Shown piece after piece: positions 47,636 through 59,099 of a stretch of 64,000 nt of DNA (its first letter is position 1; the number at the start of each line of letters is the position of its first letter). The stretch is taken from NCBI GenBank assembly GCA_012861695.1, contig JAAOOA010000051.1, positions 875,501-939,500 of the forward strand. Direction: 5' to 3'. The DNA is from Trematomus loennbergii (Eukaryota; Chordata; Actinopteri; Perciformes; Nototheniidae). The notes below the pieces were generated by a model. It was not told where the DNA came from. It did no database searches and saw nothing but the letters and a program-made list of their open reading frames with translations. A program made the translations under genes and the position numbers.

Positions 47636-48678
47636 TCTGCCCCTCTGTCTCCTCCCATCTGACCCTCATCATTCGCTAAAAGCAGGGAGTACTACTATAC
47701 TACCTGTGAGGTTTTAGCATCAGAAAAAGAGCAGAAAGTCTGGTCCTTTTGACCTAAGCCTAAAGTTGATTTTGCACACTAGTTGGAATCTCCTCCATCG
47801 CTTTCCCTTGAATTAAATGAGGGATGGATAATACAAGCAGCTAACACCTGCAACTTTATCAGCCTAACCACATATAATAAAGCTTGACTCTACGCACCTA
47901 CTGGAATGTGCCGATGCCCCCCGGTGCAGTCCAGAAGACCTGGCAGAACCTACCTCATCAGCTGTGGCCTGTGCCCGATACTGGCAGAACGACATCTGAG
48001 ATTGCTACGGACTCGAAGAAGAAGATAAAGCTTAAAACGGCATCTATTAGTACGTCTTGTTTCAGAAGATTCAGAATGATTATCTATTATCTTTAATAAA
48101 AGTCTCATATAATAATCAAAACTATGTAAATGAAATACTTTACTGCAGGTATTTTCCCTCATTCTGTTGATTATTCTTGGCCTCTATTGTTTTTATTGTT
48201 AAGCCATTTCCTTATTTACATAACTGGTGTGAGCAGCTCTGGTTTACCCATAAATCATCCTGATAGCGTGGTGACCTTAGTGAAGTTCAGCTTATCTACC
48301 AGACTTGGAAACCATGACTTACATTTTTACAAGCTAAGGAGGTCTTGTAGTGCACACTAAGCCAAAGTTTCAACAGAAAGAGAAACTGCCTGTCGCTGTG
48401 TTCTTGTTCTGCTGAGACTTAACTACAGAACAATGAAACCCAGCCATACGAAGCAGCTGGATCAAGCAAACGGCAGGGGCCCCGTCATTGAAAATTGGGA
48501 AGAAACAAGTGTGATTGTAATGCTTGCACCCCGTTGGGAAATAACTCATCAGATGACAAAAAGCCATTTTACAGCCACTTACCTAAGAAACACTCACTCA
48601 CTCAGGAGCAATTAGTGCTTAGTACTTGATCCGGCTACTTATTGATTTATGAAACTTGGTAACTCTTCACAGAAACTG
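47636..48678. other. No gene seen
   Basis: Largely unique-looking sequence with short ORFs (60-76 residues) lacking domains, codon bias clues or splice context. No mobile element recognised. Confidence 0.35.
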
Positions 48679-48688
48679 TGTGTGTGTG

Positions 48689-48721
<33 letters not shown>
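48679..48721. repeat. (TG)n microsatellite
   Basis: About 20 TG units with one interruption (TGTTGTG). Confidence 0.95.
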
Positions 48722-48723
<2 letters not shown>

Positions 48724-49679
48724 AGTGTTCTAAGGTGCAAACACAGAAAAAGGTAAACCAATCAAACCAATCCTCATGTGCCTGTGGAGACAGCCAGCGT
48801 AGAAAAGAGAAGGAGGACAGGAGCCTGCTGGAGGGGGAGCAGCACCAGGCCCAGGTGAGCCCCTCCCCCTACTCGAGAGGGAGGGGCAGAGGTTAGAGAC
48901 ACACCCACAGGATGACAGTGAGACTCAATGATGTCATCACAGGGGCCTCACATGGTATTTTCATTGTTTGACTACTAGAGAAATATTTAACATTGCAGAA
49001 TGTAGTTTCACAATAACTAATTAAAACTGCGTGCATATTTTTATTGTTTTAAATTGTTTGAGTTTTCAAAACTATACTCTTCTTGGCTGCAGCGTTTAGT
49101 GCTTAGCAGCCCTTGTTTAACAGTAGCATATGCTGCAGCAGAGCCTGAAAACAGGAACAGATCTCCCACTTCAGAGGTAAATAGGTATGTAATGCACAAG
49201 CAGGAAGAACACGTCAGACAATTTGTGTTTGGTCACTCAATCAATAATGTTCCGTGAACGGATCTCTCACTATTCTCAGTGCCGCTGCAGCAGGAGATCA
49301 GCGTCAGTGATTCTGTGTGTGTGTGTGTGAATCCATGCATCTGCTGTCTTCAAGGTTCAAGGTTCTTTATTTAGTCATGCGAACATAGCTACAGTGTAAA
49401 ACATTTTTTGACATTCTAAAAAATAAATACCAAATTGTCCATACTTCATTTGATTAAAATGAAATAGTTTGTTTTACTGTCTTTTAAAAAATACAATATT
49501 GATATCAGTCACTTGTTGAGCAGAATCAGGTAATGGCTAGCGTAGCTTAGCATTAAGAATAGAGATAAGATAAAATAGTTGGTGTGGTTTTGATACCTGG
49601 TTCCATTTTGATTTAGTTCAATATCCTAAATAATGTGATATTGAAGGAAAAAAATCCTTAATAGATGATCTTTTGCCTA
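48722..49679. other. No gene seen
   Basis: Includes CAAGGTTCTTTATTTAG near 49358, a phrase often found at the 3' end of fish retroposons, but too short to assign. Confidence 0.3.
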
Positions 49680-49780
49680 TTTACTCTTTTGAATGGCTCT
49701 TTTGAACGGCTCTCGCAAAGGAACGGAGCCATAGGATCCGGCTCCCTTCAAAGAGCCATAATTCCCATCACTATGAGATG
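49680..49780. mobile_element. hAT-type tip (TGATGGGAATTATGGCTC family)
   Basis: The complement of 49740-49775 reads AGTGATGGGAATTATGGCTC, a tip I associate with fish hAT elements, with GAACGG/GGCTCC repeats inside. Only one end is visible. Confidence 0.4.
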
Positions 49781-50405
49781 ACTGGCACTGCATGGAGTCC
49801 ACATAAAGGTGTATGCTGGAGTGTACCCACTTAGGTTCACTCTAATAGTCATTTAAATGTTCATCAGTCAGTCTTGTTCTGTATTTAGATTTCATTCATG
49901 TCAGAAAAAGCTGCTTCACAAAGGTATGTAGAGCCAAATAAAGCAGACATTTTCAGTGCTGCTTGGTGATGTTCTTATAGTTTTCTGGGTCTGCAAGGCT
50001 CCAGAAATGTTGTGAGTTTTGCTGAGACTTAAGCTGAACATGATTTTGGAGATTTATAACCTCCATCTCCATCTCCACAGGATTGCACTGAACAGTTCAG
50101 CATCTTTTTCTTCATGTGGCATCACAAACATGACTTGAGTCTGAACACAGCAGACAACAGGAGTATTTACAACAGCATATAAAAACAAAGATACTGCATG
50201 TGGGTGCACACTTATTCTCTGTATTACTGTTACATAAATCCCACGAATGTATGAGTTAGCTTCATCATATCTCAATCAGTGATTAAGTGAATAATACGTT
50301 TCTATCAGCCTGTCACTCATTATTTTTCAGGGAGGGGGCGGGGTTTGGAGGAAGAGAGAGGAGACGGTGATCGCGGAAGCTTTCCTCCTGCCCAGCGTTC
50401 CTGCG
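49781..50405. other. No gene seen
   Basis: No supported ORF or repeat; one GC-rich purine block near 50331-50365. Confidence 0.3.
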
Positions 50406-50407
50406 GG

Positions 50408-51132
50408 GTCTTAAAAAGTCTTAAATTTGATAATCTGAATTTAAGGCCTTAAAAAGGTCTTAAATATGACAAAAAAAATAAGAAAGGTCTTAAATATGAT
50501 TTAGAAGGTCTTAAAAATGATGGGATTTGAAAGGTACTTCTGTGTTGCGATCGCGTCCAAATGTGTTTTGGGGGAAATGTCCGGGCTGCAAAGTAACCTG
50601 TACGGTAAGAGCCTTTCAGTTCCCCCCAACAATCTGTATTGAAATAAATCAACATGGAACCAGTAATCACTAACTTTGTTTCCCCCGGCCCCTTATTGGA
50701 GAACACCCAGCTAGTAACCTAGCAACCAAGCTTCAGCTAGCGGCAGTCAGAAACTCATGTATCTTCAAATCTACTTCCAATAAATATGGGGAAGTGTAAG
50801 TTCAACCGTATTTGGTTGGAAAACGAATTTAGTGCTTGGTTGAAACCAGCGGAGGGAACTTGTTTGAAGCCCGCTGCACCGTTTGTTCTGCTAATGTAGC
50901 GTTAGCTAGTGCAGCAGCTCCCGCAACAACACGGGGGATCTCCGGGCGACGTTTGGGTCTACGTCAACCCTAAAAGCGGAGGTGCTGTAGACGCTAAATA
51001 CCGTAGTTAAACACCAATCATACAACAGCAACGGTGAAAGATTGTAGCCAAGGCAGCAGAGCTCTGAATATACTCTAATATCTCTCTCTCTCACTTAAAA
51101 AGGTCTTAAAAAAAGCCTGTAAAAGCCTTAGA
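50408..51132. repeat. AAGGTCTTAAA-rich dispersed repeat
   Basis: The phrase GGTCTTAAA recurs at least six times in 50405-50530 and again at 51101-51120, with a less repetitive centre. This edge repetition suggests one element with similar ends, but no target duplication was identified. Confidence 0.5.
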
Positions 51133-51206
51133 TTTTTTTAATTGAACATTTTAAACACATATTCATCTTTGTTTATTATTAACACCAACTATTTACCGTA
51201 AGTTAA

Positions 51207-51483
51207 AGGTGGGGTAGGTAAGTTTGAGAAACCGGCTCGAGATACACTTTTTGTTATATTCCATGGAATGCTCTTAACATCCCGATAGCAAAATAACTGG
51301 ATGGCCTACCTGCCTGTTAGCCTTCCATCTGTGCACAAACTTATCTCGTGCCCTCATTGGTCATGTGCGCGTTCGTGTGTGTTGGAGGAGGGGCTCTATA
51401 AGGAAGTGGCAGATTTTCTCCAGTTGTGTATTTTCAAATTCTAGCGATCTCGAGCCGGTTTCTCAAACTTACCTACCCCACCT
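51207..51483. mobile_element. Short TTAA-flanked MITE, third family
   Basis: A 277-bp element with about 38-bp near-perfect inverted repeats (AGGTGGGGTAGGTAAGTTTG ... complement) and TTAA at 51203-51206 and 51484-51487. Noncoding. Confidence 0.93.
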
Positions 51484-51505
51484 TTAATACAAGCTGCTCT
51501 CCCAA

Positions 51506-51506
<1 letters not shown>

Positions 51507-51560
<54 letters not shown>
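51507..51560. repeat. (CA)n microsatellite
   Basis: About 26 CA units just beyond the MITE's right TTAA. Confidence 0.97.
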
Positions 51561-51562
<2 letters not shown>

Positions 51563-51730
51563 AACCATATCTCTCTTTTAAGGGGATGTGCCCTCATTCT
51601 TTTTTTTCTTTTCCTCCTCCCACAGTCCATCCTTCACTTACTTTATCTCACTGTCACTGTGTCAGAATGTATTTGCAGCTAAATTATTCATTAGAGAACT
51701 GGAGGGCAATCAAAGAGACTGAAACTCTGG

Positions 51731-51790
<60 letters not shown>

Positions 51791-51812
51791 TGTGTGTGTG
51801 TGTGTGTGTTGT

Positions 51813-51860
<48 letters not shown>
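51731..51860. repeat. (TG)n microsatellite with interruptions
   Basis: About 60 TG units with interruptions (GTGGTG at ~51782 and GTTGTGGTG at ~51808). Overlapping Cys/Val ORFs are artefacts. Confidence 0.97.
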
Positions 51861-51864
<4 letters not shown>

Positions 51865-51979
51865 ACAGGAGGAGTATAGCAGGCTAGAATAGAGATATTA
51901 AATAGAAACCTGAGGGGAGCTGAACAGAGCCCTGCAGCTCTCCTTACAGCCCAGAGAAAGCTCATATAAAAGTAAAGTA

Positions 51980-52010
<31 letters not shown>

Positions 52011-52011
52011 A
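51980..52011. repeat. (TG)n microsatellite
   Basis: About 15 TG units; third dinucleotide tract within 500 bp. Confidence 0.95.
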
Positions 52012-52147
52012 CAGTACAAAGGAGGATGTATACTTGTGATATAATGATTTCCCCTGATATAATCAAACATGGTTTGTCTGCTTATACCTTCACTTGCCTT
52101 TCTGCCTAAAGCTGAATTCACATCAAAAATGGTCAGCACTTAGTTAA

Positions 52148-53126
52148 AGGGGACCTATCATGCAAAATGCACTTTTGTACGTCTTTTATACATGAATATG
52201 TGTCCCCGGTGTGTCAGGAACTCACCAAGTGTCAGAAAAAACAACCCTCTCTCTTTTCTTCCATACCCAAATCTCTAAAAACGGGGCTGCAACGGAGCTG
52301 ATACAGATTTGAATTTTTCTGACATCAGAAAAGGGGTGCTCCGCCTATATGGGCAACTCTCCACCTATCAGGTAAATGAGAGGTTGGGTCACGGCCATTG
52401 CCGCTCGAAAGCGCTGGAGACGCTGTAGTACATATGCCAGGCCTGTAAGTGGCGCTGTAGTCTGCCACAAAAGCAGCGAAGAAGACTTCCCGCGCATGGT
52501 TGCCATGGTTGCCCTTCTGTTTATTCTCCGCTGTGGACGCTCTGGCTCTTTTCTCCCTCCCGAGGCAAGCGTTTGCTCCTGCTGCTGTAATTCAATGCAA
52601 TCCCCCCGAGGCAAGCGCTGTAATTCTCTCCGGTTAGTCCACCAGCAGAGGACAAACACCCACCTCTCCGCCTCTTCCTAGGGATGAGGGGACCGTGCGG
52701 CAGAGTTTCAGTTAGATTTTTTTCCGCCGGTCAACATGTCCGTTAAAGTTGAAATCTTCCGGACAAAATTAGAAAAATGCCGGTCAAGGTCTTCTTTGTT
52801 ATTTATTGAGCTTTAAAACAAATGAATAACGACTCTATAATAATATAAGAATAATACACGGAGGACGGAGCCCCTCTTTTCCTCCCCCTCTTCTGAGAGC
52901 CCAGCAGCTGATCTTTGAGCACGCCCCCTCTCCTGCAGGGGGGCGTGGTCAGCTGCAGCTCATTTGCATTAAAGCTACGTCACAGAATCAGCCCTTGCAA
53001 AAACAGGGCTGGGAAAGAGCAAATAGAGCGAAATGAGGCATGGCTAAAATGCATGATCTGTTTGGTATTTTGAAAAAAAAACTTCACATACAATATATTT
53101 TTCAAATATAGCATGATAGGTCCACT
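52148..53126. mobile_element. TTAA-flanked nonautonomous element (Kolobok- or piggyBac-like)
   Basis: Tips AGGGGACCTATCATGC and the complement of AGTGGACCTATCATGC, with TTAA at 52144-52147 and 53127-53130. 979 bp, no transposase. The tip does not match the CCTCTTAAG family elsewhere in the window. The interior between 52670 and 52970 includes CTCCTGCAGGGGGGCGTGG-type GC-rich sequence. Confidence 0.88.
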
Positions 53127-53269
53127 TTAAATATTCATATTTTGTATGTGAAGGTCCAATTAACGTTTATGTTCTGCAAAAAGCAGAGAGAATAAACTCA
53201 GACTGACAGCCGGGACAAGTTCAAAACTGATGAAAGAGTTTGTCATTTCAATGACCCTATCTGAGAAGT

Positions 53270-53389
53270 GGGAAAGGCCAAAAATGTCCCCTAAATGCAG
53301 CCATATCTGCCCTAAAGAATCCCTTCGGATCAAACAGGATTTGTGAAGGGCAGACATGGCTGCATTTAGGGACATTTTTGGCCTTTCCC
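53270..53389. repeat. Near-perfect hairpin, ~43-bp arms
   Basis: The arm 53270-53313 (GGGAAAGGCCAAAAATGTCC start) is the reverse complement of 53347-53389 with one or two mismatches. The loop is about 33 bases. No tips or duplications typical of a MITE are visible outside the arms. Confidence 0.9.
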
Positions 53390-53574
53390 AATTTACGTAG
53401 GCTTTTAAATATTATGTATACTCCATCATCCCCATTACCTTAGATAGCCTTATCACTTGATGTTTAAAAGCGGTTGACTGGGTGGAGTGGGATTACCTAT
53501 ATTACACCCTCAATACATTTGGTCTAGGCCAGAATTGTATTTAATTACTAAAACTCCTATATAATTCACGATGG

Positions 53575-54125
53575 CTCGGGCTAGGACAAATGCCACACAC
53601 TCCCATTATTTCCCACTCAATCGTTGGACCGGACAAATATTTCTACAATTATTTGGAATAATAAAACCCTCTAGGATAAGTAAAGATTTAATTCAAAGAA
53701 CAAAACCATCAGCAGGGCTAGCCTTATCCAATTTCCAGTTCGACACCAACTTGGCTTCTTATTGAATCACCATACTGCAGAAACACCTCTCTGCCATGTA
53801 TGCTGGGATCGGCTATTCCATTGGAGTTTTATATCTACAAGTGTAATACGTCCAGTTTATATTTCTCGTAGAATTTGGGAACAGTGTAAGAATCGTTTTG
53901 GATTACATTTAGTGTCTATTGGATCACAAATGTATTCTAACCATGTTTCGAACTTCAACGATACATAGATTCTGCTTTTAAGATCTGGGGTAACGGTGGA
54001 ATATATCTTTATATAAACAAGTTATTTGCCTCATTGAGTCAGTTGAGGGAAAATGTTGTACCCCACCCAGCCATCTTTTCCGTTATTTTCAAATTCATCA
54101 AAACAGCAAATGAAGGAACATTACT
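53575..54125 (+). pseudogene. LINE-1 ORF2 C-terminal remnant
   Basis: Pieces in shifting frames resemble the fish L1 ORF2 C-terminus: TIIWNN, then RISKDLIQRTKPSAGLALSN followed by FQF (53680-53745), later SAFKIWGNGG and a QLRENVVPHPAIF-like segment (53970-54085). Several stops and frameshifts. It is a 5'-truncated, decayed copy; no poly(A) tail is evident at its end. Confidence 0.8.
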
Positions 54126-56277
54126 GTTCACCCTTCCAGGAGACTTCCAAACACTTGACAAGAAGCACTGAAGCAGTTTAGGAGGTTTGTGGTGGCAGGA
54201 CGCCTTAGTCGACTGACATTTAATTGATCAATCAATCAACTAACAACAATCTAAATTATTCATTTTTTTCCGAAAACATCGAATTGACAATTGTATTTAA
54301 TTTCATTACATTTGTACAAACTGTATGCCATTGTATAATGCAGCCTAAGAAACAATGTAAACACAAGTGAAGAAGCAAAACAGTAAGGTTTAGAATTGAT
54401 TGGATCCTGTCGCCTCTCTTAAGAAGTAAAACATATTGCTAGCTCTATGGAATACCTGCTATGTAAAAGTTGAGAACATTTAGGAAATGGTGTTATAGCA
54501 GAGTGTTTATTACAGCGTATTTCTGGTATATTCATTAATGTCACATGGTATTAAGCAACAGTATAGTGGACGGTGTGGTGTTCATTTGGTTTGCTGGAAG
54601 GAGGCCCATCTTTAGGCAACCAGCTGAAACTCTTCACCAGCAGTTGTATACATTGGCATGTGTGGTAGCTGCTAAATAAGGTCATGAAATCTGGGATCAT
54701 GTAGAACTCAGAGGATGCAACATGTATGACTGTATAAGGTTGGAACATGTCCAAGTTCAGGAGAACTGACAATGTGTGCGTTAAACATGTTGAGGGAACA
54801 TGTTCGTGTGTCATTTAGAAAAGTATATCTGCCCTGTGTTTCTTGTATTCGTTGGGGGGCAGTTCCGCGATTGGCTGCTGTGGCAGAAGGTGATGTACTC
54901 CCCATTATTGTTTGTTTGTTGCAACAACTAAATAATAATTACTGATCAGCTATATCTGTGTTTGTGTTTTATTGATTCCTCTCTGTTTCATTCTTTCCTG
55001 TTGTGTGAGTGCTGGATCTCCACAACAATGGCGTTCTTCCAAACTAGAAAAATGTTGTTTAGTTTGGCTAGATAGGCTTAACATATATAAGAATGCTCTT
55101 CCAAATAACAGAACTGTACTGAAACATGTTCTTAAAATGCTCAGTCTTGATCACAAGGTGTAAGTCAACTATTACCTGAAATCCAACAGTTCAGTCACAA
55201 AACAGCTGTGTGATTTTCTACATAACATTAGATCATGTGAAGATATTTAGTCTGGATTTAGTACATATATTGCACTGGTTACAGATTACCTTTTAATAGC
55301 ATCAGTCAAAGGACCAGTCTCTGCTTGTCATGTTAGACCTCAGTGCTGCAATCATTGACCATGAGCATTCAAGCATGCCTAAAGGGATATACATTTGGAT
55401 GACCTGCAACTTCTCGATCTTAAATAGAGAGTTAAGTTGTTGCACATCAGAAACACATTATCTAAATATATAGTTTAAGTCACATCAAATACATTTATAG
55501 GGTACATAAATAAACAACAGCTTGGGTTCATGTTAATTCGCAAACTCTGCAACAACAACCCTACTTTTTTATTTCAATATGTTAAGTAGGCCTAACGGAA
55601 TACTTTAATGTAAATGAAAATAAGGAATGTATGTATAACAAAATACATGACAACAACATTGCAGTTAATATCTGTACGTTTTACACTTTGCAAAGTCCTC
55701 ACACGGGCTGGGGTCATATGTTTGACACCCATGGGACTAAGGCTTAGTCCAAAACGAGGCTACTACCATCCACCTTCCTGACCTGATCACTGCAGCTGTG
55801 TTTGAGTGAGAACTAATGGAGAACAGCATAGAGCTGAGGAATCACTGAGCAATGTTTTACAAAATGGCTGCCATCGTGTTGGAGTGTTTGACGACACGAT
55901 GACAGGTCGAGCTGCTCAGCCTGTCTCGCTGCAGGCCAACACTATATACTCACCAAGAATGAGACTGTAACACACACACACACACTACACACACAGGATT
56001 CCATTTCACAGTCTGCTGGAGTCTGACAATCTCTCCAATCTGCGAGGCTCATACCCTGACTCTCAGTGATCCCCCAAACTATTTTAGAGTGATCTCTCTG
56101 AATACATCACACAGCAGTCTCACTCTCTGGGACCAGCAGAGCTCAGCTTCACCGTGCTGTGCTGTTGCTTGCTTACACAAAAAATATACATACCAATCTG
56201 TACTTCAGTTTCACTTTATTAGAAACCAGGTGTTATGTTTATATAGTTTTACCCCTCCATTGTTCTCAGTAAAAGCC
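54126..56277. other. No gene seen
   Basis: A/T-rich noncoding sequence; short ORFs of 63-87 residues without domains. A short AC tract lies at about 55972-55995. Confidence 0.35.
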
Positions 56278-56508
56278 AGAGGTGGAATAAGTACTCAGAA
56301 TATTTACTTTAAAAGTAGCAATACTACAGTGTAAAAGGTCTAGCATTAAAATATATTTTAGTAAAAGTATTAGCATTCAAATATATTTTAATTACCAAAA
56401 GTGAAAATATTCATTCATCATGTCCCATTGAAGCACCATATATCTTGAACAATTGTATCATAGTTATTGATGCATAAATGTAAATGTGTTCATCCCCTTA
56501 GTGTTGCA
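56278..56508 (+). repeat. Dispersed fish repeat, left half
   Basis: The phrases AGAGGTGGAATAAGTACTCA, AGTAAAAGTATTAGCAT and TTGATGCATAAATG belong to a very common teleost repeat. Its usual right-hand part (CTGCAAAGTAAC, AAATAAATG) is missing here but appears at 63831-64000, on the far side of the Penelope-like block. Confidence 0.65.
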
Positions 56509-56580
56509 CCCTAACCCTAACCTAACCCCTAACCCTAACCTAACCCTAACCTTACCCTAACCCTAACCCTAACCCCTAAC
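56509..56580. repeat. Telomere-type CCCTAA array, left
   Basis: About 12 units of CCCTAA with CCTAA, CCCCTAA and CTTACC variants. It directly abuts Penelope-like sequence. Confidence 0.95.
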
Positions 56581-56584
56581 ACCA

Positions 56585-57147
56585 AAATTATCCCTTTTAT
56601 CACAACCTACTCATCTCATTCCACAGTCATGGGTAGGAAAATAAAACGTAACTTTCAGGAAACCATGGGAGACCAATTCGTGAACCAACCAACCAAAGTC
56701 ATTTCAGCGTTCAGAAGGAACCCCAACCTAAAAGACCTATTGGTCCGGGCTAAACTTCCCCATTAGGCACAAGTATCCAAATACCTCAAGGCCTCAAAAC
56801 GGCGACAAACCCCAGGTCGAAAAAAACCCACACACTGCAAGAGGGCGTCACATTGAATCACACAAATTGTGTGTACCTAATCAAATGGAAACGATGCGGA
56901 ATCCTCTATGTCGGCGAAACCAGAAGCGCATTAAAAACCCGTCTTATCACACCACAGATACAATATCCGACAGAAACTAAAAATCTCAACCCACTTAGTC
57001 CAGCATTTTAGTCTTCATGGACTTCAAAACCTACATCTCCGAGGAATCGAACACAATCCTCTTTGGACAACCTCGGACAGACAAAAGAAGAAAGAAACTG
57101 GATTAAAAAACTCGGGACAATATACCCGATGGGGTTAAATAAAGCAT
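56585..57147 (+). pseudogene. Penelope-like element C-terminus with GIY-YIG endonuclease
   Basis: This is the nuclease that nicks target DNA in Penelope-like retroelements. A first piece reads AFRRNPNLKDLLVRAKLP (56709-56762), the conserved linker after reverse transcriptase. Then CVYLIKWKRCGILYVGET (56869-56922) shows the GIY-YIG core with its CxxC-like lead, followed by LKTRL. A shifted frame continues to a conserved-looking end with LGTIYPMGLNKA before a TAA near 57147. At least two frameshifts and an internal stop make it nonfunctional. The reverse transcriptase itself is absent: the copy starts abruptly next to the telomere-type array, so it is 5'-truncated. Confidence 0.82.
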
Positions 57148-57177
57148 ACAGATAAATACAAAGAACCTCTTAACATG

Positions 57178-58700
57178 GAACAGTTGAATATCCCGAAAAT
57201 TAACATTAATATTAAAGTTCAACACTAAAATATTTATAATCTAATATCTAAATCTAAACATCTTTAAAATCTAAATCTTTTTGATCTATCTCACCTCTTT
57301 CCTTTCTAGTCTAAACCTTTACCCTCTCGGACTCTTCTAAACCCTTGACATGGGGCATAGGTTTACCAGAGTGGCCTACCCCGGCCATACCCATCGTGTA
57401 CGCAGCATACCTCCATACCTCTCACCAACCCCAACTAAGGTCCCAGTAGGGTCCTTTTTTATCTACTCCTCATCACTTTAATCTATCGCTTTCCCAACCT
57501 TTCCCCTCTCGGACCTCTCGGGCTCCGTTTAGAGGGTAACAGGTTAAGAGAGAAAGCCTATCCCGGCGGGGGAGTGTGGAACGTATTCACTGACCTACTC
57601 TTTACCTCTCACCATTCCTAAAGGTTCCGTGGGGGACCTTTTCTCCTTTCTCCCCCTCCTCTAAAAACCCTGCCAATATAAGTTTTTGATTGACCATCTA
57701 TTTACAACCTTTGACAAAAATGTTTAAGAAAAAGAAAAGAATATGTTTTCCTACAATTCCCAAAAAATTAAAATAAGAGAACTTGGGGAAACCAATGACG
57801 AAAAAAGTCTGAGTCCTGTCTGCCGACTGATAGAAGACCAAAACCAGAACTACTGAGGTGACATACCCTTCTCTTTCACAAATAACTAAAGACCAGTACC
57901 ATAATAATTATTATTCAATGTCAACAATAAAACCTACACTAGGGTTAATTTATCTTCTTTCTCTTCACTCTAAATATAATTCTCTATTTTACTCATCAAT
58001 AGGACTAGTACTTGACTTTCATTTGATTCCTAAACCTAACCAATCGAGCCTTGCTGCCTAATCCTAAAACATCTCCACAAAAAACCTTTTAAAATAAATG
58101 CTATTTTTATGCTAACATGCTAAACTTTTACTATTTTGAACAGTTAAATATCCCAAAAATCAGTATTAATATTATAGTTTAACATCAAATATTTGAAATC
58201 TAATATCTAAAATAGTCCTTTCATCTATCTCACCTCTCTCCTTTCTATTCTAAACCGTTACCCTCTCGGGCCCCTCAGGATCCTTGACATGGGGTATAGG
58301 TTACCAGAGGGAGGGTATCCACCGTGTACGCAGCATACCTCCATACCTCTCACCAACTCCAACTAAGATCCCAGCAGGGACCTTTTTTATCTACTCCTCA
58401 TCCCTTTAATCTATCGCTTTCCCAGCCTTTCCCCTCTCGGGGTTCCGCTCAGAGGGTAACAGGTTAAGAGAGAACGCCTATCCCGGTCGGGGGAGTGTGG
58501 AACGTATTCACTGACTTACTCCTTACCTCTCACCATTTCCAACCAAAGATCCCAGTAGGGACCTTTATCTTCTTTCTCTTTTCTATAAATATAATTCTAT
58601 ATTCTACTCATCAATAGGTCTAGTACCTAACCTTTAATTTAACCACTAAACCTAACCAATCGAGCCTTGCTGCCTAATCCTAAATTATCTCCACAAATAA
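57178..58700 (+). repeat. ~960-bp direct repeats (pseudo-LTR-like) of the Penelope-like element
   Basis: GAACAGTTGAATATCCC at 57178 recurs as GAACAGTTAAATATCCC at 58138, a 960-bp period, and similarity continues: GTGTACGCAGCATACCTCC, ATCTATCGCTTTCCCA, GGGTAACAGGTTAAGAGAGA. A phrase ending both units (AACCAATCGAGCCTTGCTGC) recurs a third time near 63380. Penelope-like elements often occur in tandem with such repeated ends. No protein frame was recognised in either unit. Confidence 0.75.
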
Positions 58701-59099
58701 CCTTTAAAAACGAATGCTATTTTTATGCTAAACTAAATGCTGATGCTAGGAACACAAGCGTAAACATAACAAAACTAAAAATAATTAAAAAAAATCCTTA
58801 AAAACTGAAATGGAAACAACAATAAACCTAGAATAAAACTAAACAAAAATACCTCTAAAAAACAAATGCTAATTTTTATGCTACATGCTAAACTATATGC
58901 TAATGCTAGAAGCACAAGCAAAAACCCGGAATCAACAATAGATCCAGTACCTGACCTACGTTACCTCTCCATTAAATCCCATCAATACATTTATTCTAAC
59001 TCTTCCCTTTCATTATCACTATTTATAATTACAATTACTTACGTTTTATATATATCTCTCTCTATGCTCCTTTTCTAGATTTCCAAAAAAAACAACAAT
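58701..59099 (+). other. Leader-like region before the SGNH-type ORF
   Basis: A/T-rich with two copies of an ATGCTAATTTTATGCT-type block (about 58705 and 58867) related to the 100-bp tandem repeats at 61 kb. No ORF. Confidence 0.45.

Noticed and set aside
51586..52139. Cys/Val-rich and His/Thr-rich ORFs
   Set aside because: Translation of TG/CA tracts.
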